DNA of 64,000 nt, from NCBI RefSeq assembly GCF_028389875.1, contig NC_084669.1, forward strand, positions 28,570,567 to 28,634,566, read 5' to 3'. Both the position numbers and the translations under genes were made by a program. This DNA comes from Rhea pennata (lineage: Eukaryota > Chordata > Aves > Rheiformes > Rheidae). The notes beneath the pieces are model-generated. The model was not told the DNA's origin, did no database searches, and saw only the letters and a program-made list of their open reading frames with translations. Each line of letters begins with the position of its first letter. Position 1 is the first letter of the stretch. Positions 47,473 through 60,900 of this stretch are shown here, one piece after another.

Positions 47473-50325
47473 AAACTCTTTAAAACTGCTTAGCTTTTTT
47501 TCTCTTGATCAATAACATCTTTTAAAAATTGCTGCCTGCAGAAATTTCAAAATGCAGCTGTTTCTAGAGGTAGCTTTTCTTCTAGTTTCTTTCAGGCCCA
47601 TCTGTCTGACAGAAATCCTAATTGTTGATATCAAGACTGAGGAAGAACATCGGCCAACATTAATTCCTATTGAACTTTTTTTTGTCAGGGAATATAAATT
47701 CAGTAGAATATTAGAATTCTATTTTTCTTAAATCTTTTATCCAGCTATTGAGTCTTTAGTTCTGTTTGTATTATGATGCATGATTCAAATGTCAGGCCAG
47801 ACACAATGATACGGTGACCAGAACTATTGCCTCACAGTAGTATGCTGCCTCAAACTGAACTACTCCTGTTGAAGTAAAATTTTTCTTTGGCTTTTGTTGG
47901 AAGAAAACTAAGCTTTCTTCTCCCTCCACCCTCTGTTCTTGGGAATTAATCTTAACAAGAGTCCCAGTCTTTGCTAGAAGCCTTTGGGACCAGGATTATA
48001 GTAGCTACAAAAGTGTTGCTCTTCTATTTTCCTTGCCGTGTTTAGCATAGTATCTTTAGCTTTAAGAGATAGAAGTGTGTGACTGAAAACCACTTGGAAA
48101 TAGTTGTAACTGTCAGTTTTACTGTGGGCCATATACTAACAAATTGTTTACTGCTTCCAGTGACACCTGTGTCTTTCAGGGAGAGCAGATTTATTTACTG
48201 TGCCTAACATAGTGTAAATTCTAGAAAAGTATATATTTTTATAATGGCATTTTACTACCTATAGTCTACCTGAAGGATTTAATGCTTGTATTTCCAAAGA
48301 ATATATATGACTTTCTTAGGAAGCTAGACTTCTGCATGCATCTCTATAAATATCTTTATTTGTATTATGTATGTATTAATGAATGCTTCACTGGCAAAGG
48401 CTGATCTAAAGTAAGAATCTATCTTCACTGATCATCTATCTTCACGCTTTTAATCTGTGAAACATTTCAGACAGTGCTGTACTCTGCATGTATATTTTAT
48501 TTGAGCTTTTACCGTTCTTTGAGCTCTTTGGTTAGTTTTTTGGCCAGTGATTGAGACAAAATAGGAGAAGGAAGCTTGTCTAAGGATGGTTGATTTCCTT
48601 AGAGTAGCAGAGAACAGTCTGCTGTTTTTCATCTGAAAAACCTGAAAGCAAAGTCTCCAGAAGTGCACTGTGATTCAAGCTTTGATATAGAACAAGGAAA
48701 AAAGCAGTAGATAGGAGTTTACACGGTCACTGAGAAGAGGGCAAGAGCCATTTCTTTAGAGCCTTGAATTTGAAGTTTGTCCTATCTGTTTACTTTATCT
48801 AGTCCACTAGGAGCAGCCAAAAATTTGCTGCTGATGCTGCTACTTTGCAAGCAACAAAGCGGTGTCTTAGTAACCTTTGCTTTAAATTCTGGTGCAAAGC
48901 TTCATCATGCAATTTATTCTGTTAAGATTATATATAGTAACCTGATGCATGTAAAATTAGAGAACGATGCTTTATATTTGTAAAACATTGAACTGAAAAT
49001 AGCATTTAGGGAATGTTTCACTTTGCCTTTTTTTGATGTAGACAGCTCCTAATGCTGGGAGCATATTTCCACAGCTGGTGTAAATCATCATATCTTCAAA
49101 GGTATCAGTGAATTACATACACTGAAATCAGCTACTGACAAGGGCCAGTGTCAGTGATCAGAATTCAACAGTCTCTGCCAATCTCACCAAGTTGCTTGAA
49201 GACAAATGAATGTTCAGATTCTTTTTGAAGTACCATTTAAATGCAAAACAATTTTTTTTGAAGTGTTACCTTTCCACAGTTTCTTATTGGCTTTGGCTCT
49301 GTTAACAACAGCTATGTATCAATGCTTCAGTGGTTTGGAACCTAATTCAAGAAAGCAAATTCAACCTATTTCAGGGTCTTTAAAATCACAAGCTTTTCTA
49401 TTTTCACAGTGGATGTTCATTCAGTATCATTTTTAAAACATAGAGCAATCAAGACTTTGTCCTAACACATTTTAAAGTTCCCCCTTATTGGTGATATACA
49501 TGACTAATATAATTTCAGACTTGGACAAATTTCTTATTTTCTACTTAGTTATGTTTAGTGCCTTTCCTTATGGACCTGCAGTGACCTCATTGCTGAAGAT
49601 TTAGGTTATGCTTTAAACAAATCTTGTTAGCATAAGCAGTTAAGGCTTTAGAAGCAGACTCGCATCTAAAGGAGAAGCAAAACCATTTCACAGGCAGAGA
49701 TTTGGTAAGTGTGATGTTGAAGATTTCAGTGGTTGTTTTTCGAACAATTGCACTAACACTACAAGAGAAACAAGGTTTTTAATGAAGATGTCAGATAGGA
49801 GATTGGACTTGAATAACTAGACTGCGAGAAGGAAACTTATTCAATGTGATTGCTTTATTTCTCAGAAATTAGCACAATTTATTTCTGTGAATCAATGTAT
49901 TTATTTGCCAGTGTGTTTGACAGTGTTTCTTTTAATACACCTGGATTTGGACAGAGCTTTTCTGTATGTGAAGAGATGGGTGAATGAGTGCTGAACAAAG
50001 TGAAGTGACCAAAGGAGGCTCTGGTCTCTTCAAAACCTGAATGTTCCTTCTAAAGGGTCTTGAGTGTTGATGAGCCTCTGTACCGTGCCATTTGGATTGA
50101 TCTGTACTCCATGTCCCTTGAGGCTGATGCAGCGATTTGTTTAATATGCAGAGAATTACCTTGTTTTGTTTCACCATTTCATCCTTTCCCTTCCCCCGTG
50201 AGTCATCACGCAGCTTGAATCTTGTTTTGCTGGTAGAAGGGGAGGTTCTGTCTTTTCTTCGGTCATGGCTTTTCTGAGTGACTTTCAGTAACTTTCTTTT
50301 TTTTGTCAAGCCTTAAACTTGATTA

Positions 50326-50331
50326 AATAAA
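50326..50331 (+). terminator. TSPAN14: Main candidate TSPAN14 poly(A) signal
   Basis: Canonical AATAAA, the first after the stop codon, followed within 60 nt by T/GT-rich sequence (cttgttttctaagatttgta). Three further AATAAA copies lie at 50579-50584, 50659-50664 and 50773-50778, so the 3' end may be variable. Confidence 0.6.
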
Positions 50332-50350
50332 ATTTAATGTTTTATACTGC

Positions 50351-51730
50351 TGAAACTTGTTTTCTAAGATTTGTATTCTGTCACTAATATTTGAGGTTTA
50401 AACTGGCTACTGACACTGTAGTTTGTCAATAAGTATAGAAATGGTAAAAATCCAATAATGTTCATGTATGTATTTTGCTGAAACTAATTCTTGCTTTATT
50501 TTATTTATTTTTGTCATACTGCTAAATATTAGATTCCCTCAGATACTTTTGTCTGTTTTTAATGAAAAATCCTGAAAAAATAAAAGTTGAAAGCCATTAT
50601 AAGGAACTGCAGAATAGTACAGGGAAATAGTGATTAAATCTAGACACCCAAAACATTAAATAAAAACTGTTTGCACCATGACTACTATTTTCTACAGTTA
50701 TCTCTTATGATTTGCACTGTTGATGGCTTATCATGCCTGAACAAGGCTCCTGAAATTACTGTATGAATGCAGAATAAAAATGGCAGTGGGACTCTGCATG
50801 AAGCATGCCTATGGCTGCCTCAGAAAGTTCCCCATTAAAAACAAGCTGTGGAATAGATCCTGTTTTGATCTCTTTATTTTATTTTATTTTATTTTATCAA
50901 GCAGGAAGTTTTGAGCATGAAAAGTTGTTACAGAAATGTTTGGAGACATTTGTTTTACTATAACACTTCATTATCAAAAGCTAAACTGAGGTTCTGTCAC
51001 TGGAGATACTTTAATGAAATGCCAGCCACTTTCAAATCTTCACACCCCTTCTCTTATATCTAACCAGCTTTAATCTATATCGTGTCAGAGTACTGTCTAA
51101 ATATTGACTGTGGTTTACTGTGATCTGTACTTCTAATGAGAATCATGCCAGGCTGTTGATTCCTGTAACATGCATGTTTAAGAATATAGCTTGTGGCATG
51201 AGCAGGTAGAAATTCAGAGCTGAGTTTTTAGAATAAGAAGTGAAAAGGGAGCAGGAGGAGTCCTTTTAAAGATAGTTTGGGTTGGGGAGGTTGGCATGTT
51301 CAGTTAACTAGGCAAGCAGACTGATTCATCAGGCAGAGTTTGAAAAGGTGCCAGTTAGCCAGCAATGTGTTTTATCTGCAGCCCACATCTAAAGCTCTGT
51401 TGTTTTGGGTTGCATGATATAAGCTCTTGGGTTTTTTTTTGTAGTAATTTTTAATTCGCATTGATATCAGAAAAGAACTTGCAAATGGTGTCCTGATGTG
51501 AAAAGACTAAGTAGCTTAAAACATAGCACAGAGAAGTAGTAACTGCCTTATGCTTCTCAAATGACGTGATGTTAAGACCACTTGCTTGATGGATCTTATT
51601 TCTGCTGCTGTGTGGCAGTAGCTCAATAAAGAGCAGCAGTAATATAGGTGTCTGTGCCAAATAGACAACCAAATGTGTAATTTTGTAAGCACAGCTTTGA
51701 AAGTGGAGCTATACTGGAACTTTAATAGTG
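50351..51730. other. Tail-to-tail intergenic region between TSPAN14 and the RAP1GDS1-like gene
   Basis: About 1.4 kb or less separates the two 3' ends. It holds extra plus-strand AATAAA signals (50579, 50659, 50773, 51625), a (TTTTA)n microsatellite at 50873-50897 and no exon-like sequence. Confidence 0.65.
50873..50897. repeat. (TTTTA)n microsatellite
   Basis: About five pentamer units, ttattttattttattttatt. Confidence 0.9.
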
Positions 51731-51776
51731 TTTATTGTGCAGCAGTGTGACAAATGCGAGATAGTGGCATTTTATT
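51731..51776 (-). terminator. Two candidate poly(A) signals of the RAP1GDS1-like gene
   Basis: On the minus strand AATAAA occurs at 51776-51771 and again at 51736-51731, about 50 and 90 nt after the stop codon. Use of either would make a very short 3' UTR, in contrast to TSPAN14. Confidence 0.55.
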
Positions 51777-51825
51777 GCAGTTGCTTCAGCAGCAGTGCAG
51801 GATTGCTGTGGGGAAGGCAAGGAGG

Positions 51826-51959
51826 CTAGTGGGGTGGCTCTCCTCTCAGAATCTGTAGTGTTGTAAGAGCTTCCTTGGCCACATTTGCATTGCTGTGACT
51901 GCAGAGTTGTTCCAGGGTTTCTTTAATCTTGTCCTCCTCAATTTCGTGTCTCAGATCAC
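51826..51959 (-). CDS. RAP1GDS1-like: RAP1GDS1-like last exon
   Basis: Acceptor ctcccattcag, then DLRHEIEEDKIKETLEQLCS, HSNANVAKEALTTLQILRG and EPPH with TAG at 51828-51826. The LxxLxSHxNxxVAxxA pattern agrees with the end of RAP1GDS1, but the final residues differ. Confidence 0.92.
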
Positions 51960-54900
51960 CTGAATGGGAGATTGAATGCTAATTTTTAATAGCGTGCCAA
52001 AGCATAATGACTCCCAACAATTGTTTCAAGATACAGATTTGGAGTAGTTGCTGTTTGAAATCAGTTGCTGTGACTTAAAAGCCTTTCAACAAATATCCTT
52101 TAATCCACTGAAAGTATTGAACTGGTAAAAAAAACTTGTTCTCCTTTCCAAGAACTGATTGAACAGAATAAAAGCACTTATTTTATTCAGAATATGTTAC
52201 AGGAGATGCTCCATCCTTTTTGTCCTTTTGCAGTATGTTTTTATTAGTTCTTCATATGGGTAAGACTCAACCCTTAGTGTTATAGTTAATACAGTTAGAG
52301 GGCTAGTGAGATACACCTCTGAAAAAAATGTCTTGCAGGTCAGATCTGTAGTGTGAATTCTGCACAGTTGCAATGAAATAAAAGGTGGTGCTTGTTTTAT
52401 ATTGTCTGAGAATCTGACCCACACACATGATATTTTAGTTACTGACTTGAAAGATACTTAGGAGGTTTTTAGAGCTGTTGTTCTGTACATTAGTATTATA
52501 CTTTTTTCTTTGCAATGCACAGATTTTAATTATGCTCTCTCCATCAGTACTAGCAGATGAAGGAAAAAGTTACAAATAATGGGGATGATAATTGTCAATT
52601 CACTGAACAGAGACTCAAAATCCGCCTTGCAAAACAGATAGGAATTCCTGTAGCAAGGGAATTGTTTAGGGTTTATAAAGGGAAGCAAGTGTTCATGCCC
52701 GTTCCAAAATGAGTATAACTACAGGGGGGAAAGGGACTGTATTACAAACGCCAGTATGTCTGGATGCTAATATAGGATGGCTCCAGGATTTGAAAAATGA
52801 AGCAGTTTCTCCCTACAAGCCCTTGCCTGAGCTGTTATTTTTAATTTCCTAGGTTTATATACTAAGACTGTATGGAACTGTGGTATGAAACATTTAGACT
52901 ACTTGTTTTAAGGTGGTGTTTTCAGTGGACACTGTACTTCTAGAAGAAATTGTATCTTGCTGGAAGCATTTTAAATCTTCCTTAACAATGGCATGAAAGA
53001 AATTGAAATCATGTCCTTTGGATGTTTTAGAGTATGTGTAACATTAAAGTTGTTATACCTTGAATCTAGCATTGCTAAAGATGCTTTTATCTTGACTCCT
53101 GGCTTGCTTAGAGCACAGGCAGAACAAGTATATACTTGTTTGTGGAATATGATGCAGGCTCTGTTTCTTTGAACACAAAAATGCTGTAGTATGTTCAGGG
53201 CCTGAGACTGCAATACATTTTTAGGTGGTGAGTTTTGACAAGCCTTTATTCCAAGGTTCTAATTTTGCTGCCTCAGAACCTCATTATGCCACTGACTTGC
53301 TGGAATAAGGCCTTTTTAAATTGATGGTTTAATAAACTTTTCAGGAAGACAGGAACTACTTGATGAGAGAGTAGATTTTTTTTTTTAAGTGATCAAAAAA
53401 GAATGAACTGCTTAATAGTATGCTTTACTGTTCACAGACTGTGGCATCACCAGCGACATGTTTGTTACAGAAAGTACTTGTGTGTTCATCACAAACAGTT
53501 GTCCTTTCGTCAGAGACTGCTTAAAATAAAGTTACCTGAATTAAGAAGACTGCACAAAAGACCCATTGAATTATATTTCACCTCAGGACTTGTATTTTCA
53601 TCTTGTAGAAGTTTGTGTAAGCTTTGAACTAGCTGTGACTCCTTAAAAGATTCTTCAAGGGTCTCTGCAAAATAAGTAAACAGATACCTGAGTTGTAACC
53701 TCTCCCTGCAAAGGGAGTGAACATACATCCCTTATGAAATAAACTGGTGGTAGACTTCATTTAAAATCTGATTATTTACAATGGACATTCTGAACACCTA
53801 TTTCTCTATACTGGAGTTTCATCCACATGTCTTTGCACTGGCCTCTTAATATTCTGGGAGACAATATACCTGCAGTAGAGTGTATAAAGTAACGTTGCAG
53901 TACATTAAAATATTTTATGATTGGTGCTAGCAATAATAATTCATGTGAGTTGCCTATATGAGTTTGAGAGCCTTAATAGTGGACCAAGCATTAAAATGAG
54001 CTACTTACTATTCTGCTTTCTTGTTGGTATAGAAAATGCCAAATGTAAGGGCAGTTATTCCTTTTCTGTCTATTACTGGGTGTGTGTGGATTTTCATGTT
54101 GACAGTCTTTATTGTATGGATTTGAGATCCATTTTGAAATGTGTTCCATCATGCTACAGAAATTGGAGAAAATAGTACTCAATCTAGCTGGGTAAAGGTA
54201 GTTATAGTGTTAACTTTCTCATTTGTTTCATTTGCAGCTCCCAAGAGATCCTTTTGTGTACACTTTCACTTTATTCTCTCCTGCATTCTGTATGTCTGTC
54301 TCTTCAAAGACTTATTTCCTCCTTTTAGTTTTGATGGACTATTCAAGTCCTTAATATATCCCTGTTTAGTTTTTATGTAGACCTTTTCTCATCTTTTGTC
54401 TCTAATCTTCATCAGCTCCTCCTGTTTTGCCACCTTTTAGGTTTCCTACGGTATATCATGCTGCCCAACAGATTGTCCCTATCCAACAGCTTGATCATCT
54501 GACTATCTTAAAATGCTGACACTTTTCAGGTGGTTCCTGAATCCTGTTGCTGTTACAATCTTTTGGATGGCTGACCTCCTTTGTGTAAAGCTGAAGAGCT
54601 GAATCTGGACACGAAGCATGCCTTTTCTTGTGTGTTGTGTGGAATTAATATCTTAAACAGATAAATGTTTTTAGAAGAAAAATACCTAAGTTAATTGTGG
54701 ATGCTATTGTCAAGGCGTTCAGAGCCTCATTCTGCATGGTAACGTGTTCACTTGTTGTCATGGAAACCAGGTGTTTCACTCCTTGTGCCTCCTCGATGGC
54801 TTTGACCACTTCCTGTTAAAGCAAAGGTAAAGTATCATAGATTGACATCTGAGTTATGAATAACAGTAGAATGAAAAGATTAAAGATTGCACTCTTCAGT

Positions 54901-57900
54901 CTCTGAAATGGTTGAAATGCTGCCTGCTGCAATGTGAGCTGACTTTTTTTCTTTTTTTTGAGGTGAATGAATCTTCTGATCAGAGAAAAATTTCCCTCCT
55001 CCCTGTCCCCTTAGCACTGATCATATGTCTTACCAGTTTAAGGCTGGTCTAATTTACCTGGAAGTATTTACATATGTTCTTACTGTACATGTAATTGTAT
55101 TTTACCTAACAGTTTTAGTTTGATCTTACTCTAGTCTTTTATTCAAGCCTTTAGGTTAGCAAAAATTTAGTTACACTTTATCAAAGCTTGTGCAGATGGT
55201 ATCTATATATTTTATCACTACCTCAAAATAAGAGCACACTTGGGATACCTTTGTATAATAGCATGATTTACAAGAAATAGAAGTCTGTTCTGATATGCCA
55301 CCAGTGCCTTCTGAACCAGATGATGAAATTTAGCCATCACTTTATATAAAGCAAGCTCCTTAAATCTTTTTAATGGTTGACTTACCTGACAGATTTGTGC
55401 TATATTTGTGATTTTAATTTGAAGCAAATGTGTTTATGGAAGTACAGTTTTACATACAGTGCTTGCCATTTGTTAAGCCCCACTTGAATAGGATAAAATT
55501 TGATACATGACAGTTTAAAAAAAATAAAAATAACACGTGGTTTTAGTTTCAGTGCCACATCTGTGGCTGTGGAGAGCACTCTGCTTTCCTATTCCCCTTC
55601 CTTCAGTTAGTATTGAGGCAGACTAAAGGGATTTTGTGGAAAGCTTTTATGTTTTTAATATGACATGGATGTATATGCTGTTCAACGTTTAATCTCCAGC
55701 TATGTGAAAAAGCTTTAAAAATACTTGAGAAAGAGATAATAGAAACATAGCAATAACTCTCATACCTGAGATCTGTTGTGCCGCAAGATTGATGCCAGCA
55801 GCCGATTTGCTTCTCCACAAACACCAGGATGGTCATTAGCGTTGCACCACTGCACAAGTCTATTGAGCAGCATGGGGTCTTGACCCAAGATTTCAGCTGC
55901 ATCGGCTGAAGAGGAAAGCATGATCAGGAAGCACTTAAAATTTGCCCCTAAACCAGCTAGGACCATTTATTCTAGCCCAGTATTCTTTAAAAGCCATGAC
56001 TAAAACATTGGATTTCAGCATTCTTGGAAATCTCCCTTAGGAGTGCCAGTTGTTCCAGGACATGTCTTGGAGGTCAAGAACAAATTAAGCTGCTTCTGTA
56101 GACCTAGCCCTTTTATACCAGAGGCAAGATATTTAGCCCATCTGCACTTCTGAAGCATATGTGAATCTTTGATCTGTGCTGAAGCAGGGCTTAATGAGGG
56201 ATGGCATCAAAATTTTTAAAAGAGTGTCTTCTGTTGCTATATTAAAATCTTCTTAAGAGTCCTTTTGTTTACTTGCATTTGCTCTTTGTGTGAGAATGAG
56301 CTCTTCAGAGCCTGTTCTTGCCATTTCAGTTCTGTCAGTAACGGTGGTTGTTGTAGGTAGCATGTGCAAAACTGAGTCTTAGTAGTGAATTGCAGCATGT
56401 TCTCAAATCTGAGAACACGTGTGTAGAACAGCTTTTTAGGCTGCATTAAAATTTTCTCTGAAGTTCGAAGGAACCTGTTAAATTACCTTCCGCTGTGTTA
56501 GAGAAGCCTAGTTTCAGGATTTGGCAGAAATACTAATCTTTGTGGTTGATGCTTAAAGGAAAACTTGCTAAGTAACTTTTCCTAAGGAACTGAAACTCTA
56601 ATGATCTGCTGTAATTTAAGGTTTGTGCTGCTAAACTGCTCAGTTTGGGAGAAACTGCTCCCAAAGCTCTTAAATCTTCAACTATAAAAGGAATATTGCT
56701 AATGCTGAAGTTGAACTCATTAATATCTCATTGGCTTATCACATGCTTCCACATAAATTTTATTGCAGTTTAATAACACATCCTCAAAGTGCTATGGATC
56801 AAAAGTGACTTAAGTGATGGAAATTGGTTTCCTAAGCAAAGGAAAATGCTGATACAAGGCACGGAGGATTATGGAATACACAGTTTTGACCACGTGTTAA
56901 GCAGGGATCTAGCCCTGAGAACATTCTGGTAAATACTTACTGCTTCAATGTTTTGAAGTAGTTGATTCTGTACTTAAGACTTTGAAATTAACTCTTGCCT
57001 CACCTGGAAGCAAGTTGTACAGTTTTAAGTACAAAAGGGAAGCAAGAGAAAGATAAGGTAGTAATGTGCGTAAGTTAAGCTGTCTTTTTGTAGGAATTGG
57101 GTGTTTGCTCATTTAGCCTTGAGAACAACTAGAACAGCTGTTGTGTAAGCTGTCAAACCATTCTACCCCTATCTTCTGGTGGTTTGCAAGCTGATGATAT
57201 AAATATTTTGACATTTCTGACTTGTCTCTCGGTTCCTATCTCTGCCAACCAGACTAGTCATAGAACTGAAATTTTTCTTTTTGTTACCTTAATTCTATTT
57301 GCAAAAATATATTGTGCTTATAAGATTTAACTTAAAGTTAGGAGTCCCAGGTGGCTATAGTTGAGGGTTTTCCTTGTTCACTTCATTTTGGTCATCTTGA
57401 GCACTTGACTCCTCTTCTCCCCTTCCTAAATGATGATAAATCTTCCTGGTGAAGCAAAAATATGGTTAAAGATTTTGAGAAGTTTACATTCCCTAAGACC
57501 TACAAAAGGCCTGTAAGCACAATAACTTCTACTTTTTCAATCTTTTTAATGAGTTCCAGGCCTGAAAGAAGATAACTAGAGAGGACCTTCATTTGGAAGC
57601 TAATTCAGAGAGGGAAAAGAAGTGTAGGCAAAGTGTATATGGTTTTAAGTAGCTGAGAAGTTTGTTTTTTGAGTTTTGGTGGGGCGAAGTTGACTTGAAG
57701 AACTGATGTTAAGATCCAGAATAGAAAAGGTAAGTTTGGCCAATAAGAGCATCACCCTGCTCCTATTTCTCTGCCCCTGCCTTCATGTATGTATTGCATT
57801 TGTTTTGGGATGTTCTGAGAGGGGTCAAAAGAGCGCGCACCAGAAGGTCAGTGTCAATAAACCATGCAACTACTCTGGATGTTTCACAGAAACTAAGTTA

Positions 57901-60900
57901 ACCTTTACTTCTCCTGTTTATGGAGAGAGATGAAAATGTACAGACACTTCCTTTTTGTTCTTTCCAGAATCCTCAGGGGTTCCACAAGACAATCTTAGAA
58001 TGATCTGAGAGCTTCTAGCCTAGTTGAATATGTTTGTTATGAGACAAAAGTGGCTTGTCGCTGCACAGTCATCCCCACGTCACCTCACATGACAAAAAGG
58101 CTGTTGTTTCTAGGTCAGATGTTACATGTTTGTCTGAGCTGATCATGGTAATCCAGTTCAGCCCGGAAAGCTAAAAGAGGTGAGAGGATGGCAAATGATA
58201 CCAATTCAAGAGGTTTGTTCAAAGAAGGGCCTTGACTCAGGTCTCGAGGGGACTTCCTGATGCCTACCAACAGCAGAGCTCTGTGAGACAGAGCCCATTG
58301 TTTAATCAGAGTCAGAGGAACAGGAGGACCTTTTAACTTGAAAAATGTTAAATCTCAAAAAATTGTGCATATGACTGAACTTTCAGTTTAGCTGTAAGCC
58401 TTTGGCTCTGTAGTAAGGTACAGGTTCTCTGAAACAAGTAATGAAAACGGTTATTGTTAACATCTTAGTGTAAAGGAGCTGACAGGTCTAAGAGTATTTT
58501 TCCATAATTAGAAAGAACCTACCTTTTCAATGCTGCAGGTTGCAGCATGTCCAGTGACTGTCAGAGTAATGAATTTACACTAGATAATGCAATTAACTAA
58601 TTTAGTGTGGACTTGTTAGTAGATGTGTCTTCATGAGTTTCAGGCTGAGTTAATTAAGAGCAATAAGCTATGGCTCATGGGTAAACAGAAAGCAATTAAA
58701 GGTGGAAGACTTTGTGCCCACAGGCATGAAAGGATAAACATTATACACCTTTTTTTTTGCTCTGCCTTTTGATACCTGTATTGTTTCGGATTCAGAAGTT
58801 GTCTGTTTAGTGCAAAATTTTGACTTTCTTTGTAGCAAGATATGGTAAGAAGATAGAGATGTATTTAATGATTTCATTCAAAGATAGAAAAGACTAAGTT
58901 TCTCTATATCTTGCAGTGTCTTCTGCAGTGAAATACAAGTAGAAGCTTTTTATTGGACTGGAATCATTGCCAATTAATATAAGAGCTCTAGATCTTCATT
59001 TAGTATCTTACATAATCATTTGAAAAGGAATGCAAGCTGCTGTCAAACCAAATGGTTTAAATCACTGCAGCATGGAGTATAGGAGAGAATGAGCTTTTTT
59101 TCCCCTCACTTTGTATTTAATTAAGTTCATGATTATTTAGTACTTGTTCTGTACCAACTGTCAGTTTCCACCTCAAAATGATCATAACTTTTTCTGATTT
59201 ACTATTCTTGCACATCAATGTGATATATATTGACTAGTGTTCTAGAGCTGTTGCTGTGGTGATTTGAAATGATTAGGATATTTTATGATTAAAAAAAGCA
59301 TTTGTTTTCAGATGTTATGCAAGTCTTGTAAGAATCTGCTTGTCTAAGAATGAATTAAAATATTTTAGACCTTAATGCAATTGTAAGGGGGTTTTGTGCC
59401 CAAATAGTGCACTTTGGTTTTTCAGAATGCAACTTTATACATAAAATGAGTATTACTGTATTTGCATGCCTCTCTCCATGTAAAACTGAAACATGAAATA
59501 CAAGTAGGTAAAACCATATTTCAAGGCCCAAAGTAGATTTGACGTTAGAGGAAGTAGTAAGATAAACCTGGGAGCATGTGTATGGAAAGACTGGATGACT
59601 GGTAGAAATCCATTTCTCCTCTCTCAATCCCAACTCCATTTCATCCTTTTACATTCTCCAATTCTGCTATTCATTTGCTTTTCTGCTCTTTGGCTCTGTA
59701 AATCTTTAGTCTGACTCTCTCTTCTATTGTACTTTGTTTTGCTGGTGTGTCTCTAGCGGAAAATGGCTTCCTTTAGGCCTTTGCCATTTCTCAGTGACTA
59801 CTACAGATTCTTTCATTTAGTTCTTTTCTCAATTATTCATCTATTTCTGAGGTTAGTGAGGAGTAGAATGGAGGACTTGAGGCATCACTCTCATCTGTTG
59901 CAACATCTCTCCAGAGTGAGTGGCGTTAAGTTAGCAGAATAATGAGCCTGTTGTCACCTCACACGTCCGTTGTCTTGCAGGGTCAGAGAAGGAGGAGAAA
60001 GGCTAAGTGACATTAGCAATTCCCTACCTTGACCATCTGCCAACATTCGTAGTGTTCCAAGAAGTTTAAACTGCACAGGAGGCATCTCTGACCTCAGAAG
60101 TGCCTGAATTCGTTCTGCCACACCTTCCTCCAGCATCTGAACCTTGTTAACAACTAAAAAGGGGAACCAAGAAAAAGGATGTTAATTTGGAGGTCAGTAG
60201 TTGACACAAGCATCTGAATGTACTGAGATGATATAACTTGTTTGGAATGTTATGCTCTTAACACTAGCAGAAAGTCTAACTTAACAGCACTCTGACATGA
60301 ACTTGGAATAGCATAACTGTTTAGGTCTATCTTTTGAACTAAAAACTTCCTAGGAACTGCTGTTGCAGTATTTTGCATACTTTTGGTCTTAGTCCTGCCT
60401 AAAATGAAATGCATAAGAGGATGAAGTAAGCATTGTTGTTTCTCTTTTTTTTCTAATCATAATAGATTATCCATCCACCCACCAACCCGCATTAGCCAGG
60501 TTCTGAAGGCTTTAATGTCCTTGCTTGTCTTAACTAAACTGAGAGGCAGAAGTGACTTACATAACCTTATTTCTAGAGAATTAAGTTTCTTTTTGTATTT
60601 GAGCTCACTGATCCTGTGTTGTTTGTGCCTTTGCTTCTATGATTTCCTCTCCTTCTAAATCTTATGTCTCTGCACCAGCTCTTAGCGCAGAAATAATAAT
60701 CTGGGAATAATCAGAAACTTGTCTGGAACAGTCCTAATGCTCCTTAACTCTGCTACTAAAAATTGCTTCCTCCCAGGGCAATTTTCCTCCAATCTTCTTT
60801 ATGCCTTTTCTTGAGAAAGTAAAATATTAGGCAAGGTATCTATTCTGTCCCCTTTTCCTTCTTTTTGGCAAATTGAGAAGCAGACACTGTTAGGTAACTT

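Larger units (their letters stand above)
46668..50350 (+). other. TSPAN14: TSPAN14 3' UTR (about 3.7 kb)
   Basis: Non-coding from the stop to just after the first AATAAA at 50326. I saw no earlier AATAAA in the stretch. It contains a Pumilio-type TGTAAATA with an adjoining AU-rich TTATTTATA at 47452-47472 and other TATTTATT motifs near 49898. A 125-codon open frame on the opposite strand at 49932-50309 is probably a chance frame. Confidence 0.75.

Noticed and set aside
49932..50309. 125-codon minus-strand frame opposite the TSPAN14 3' UTR end
   Set aside because: Low-complexity basic start, no recognised domain, no splice or promoter signals; best explained as chance in 3' UTR sequence.
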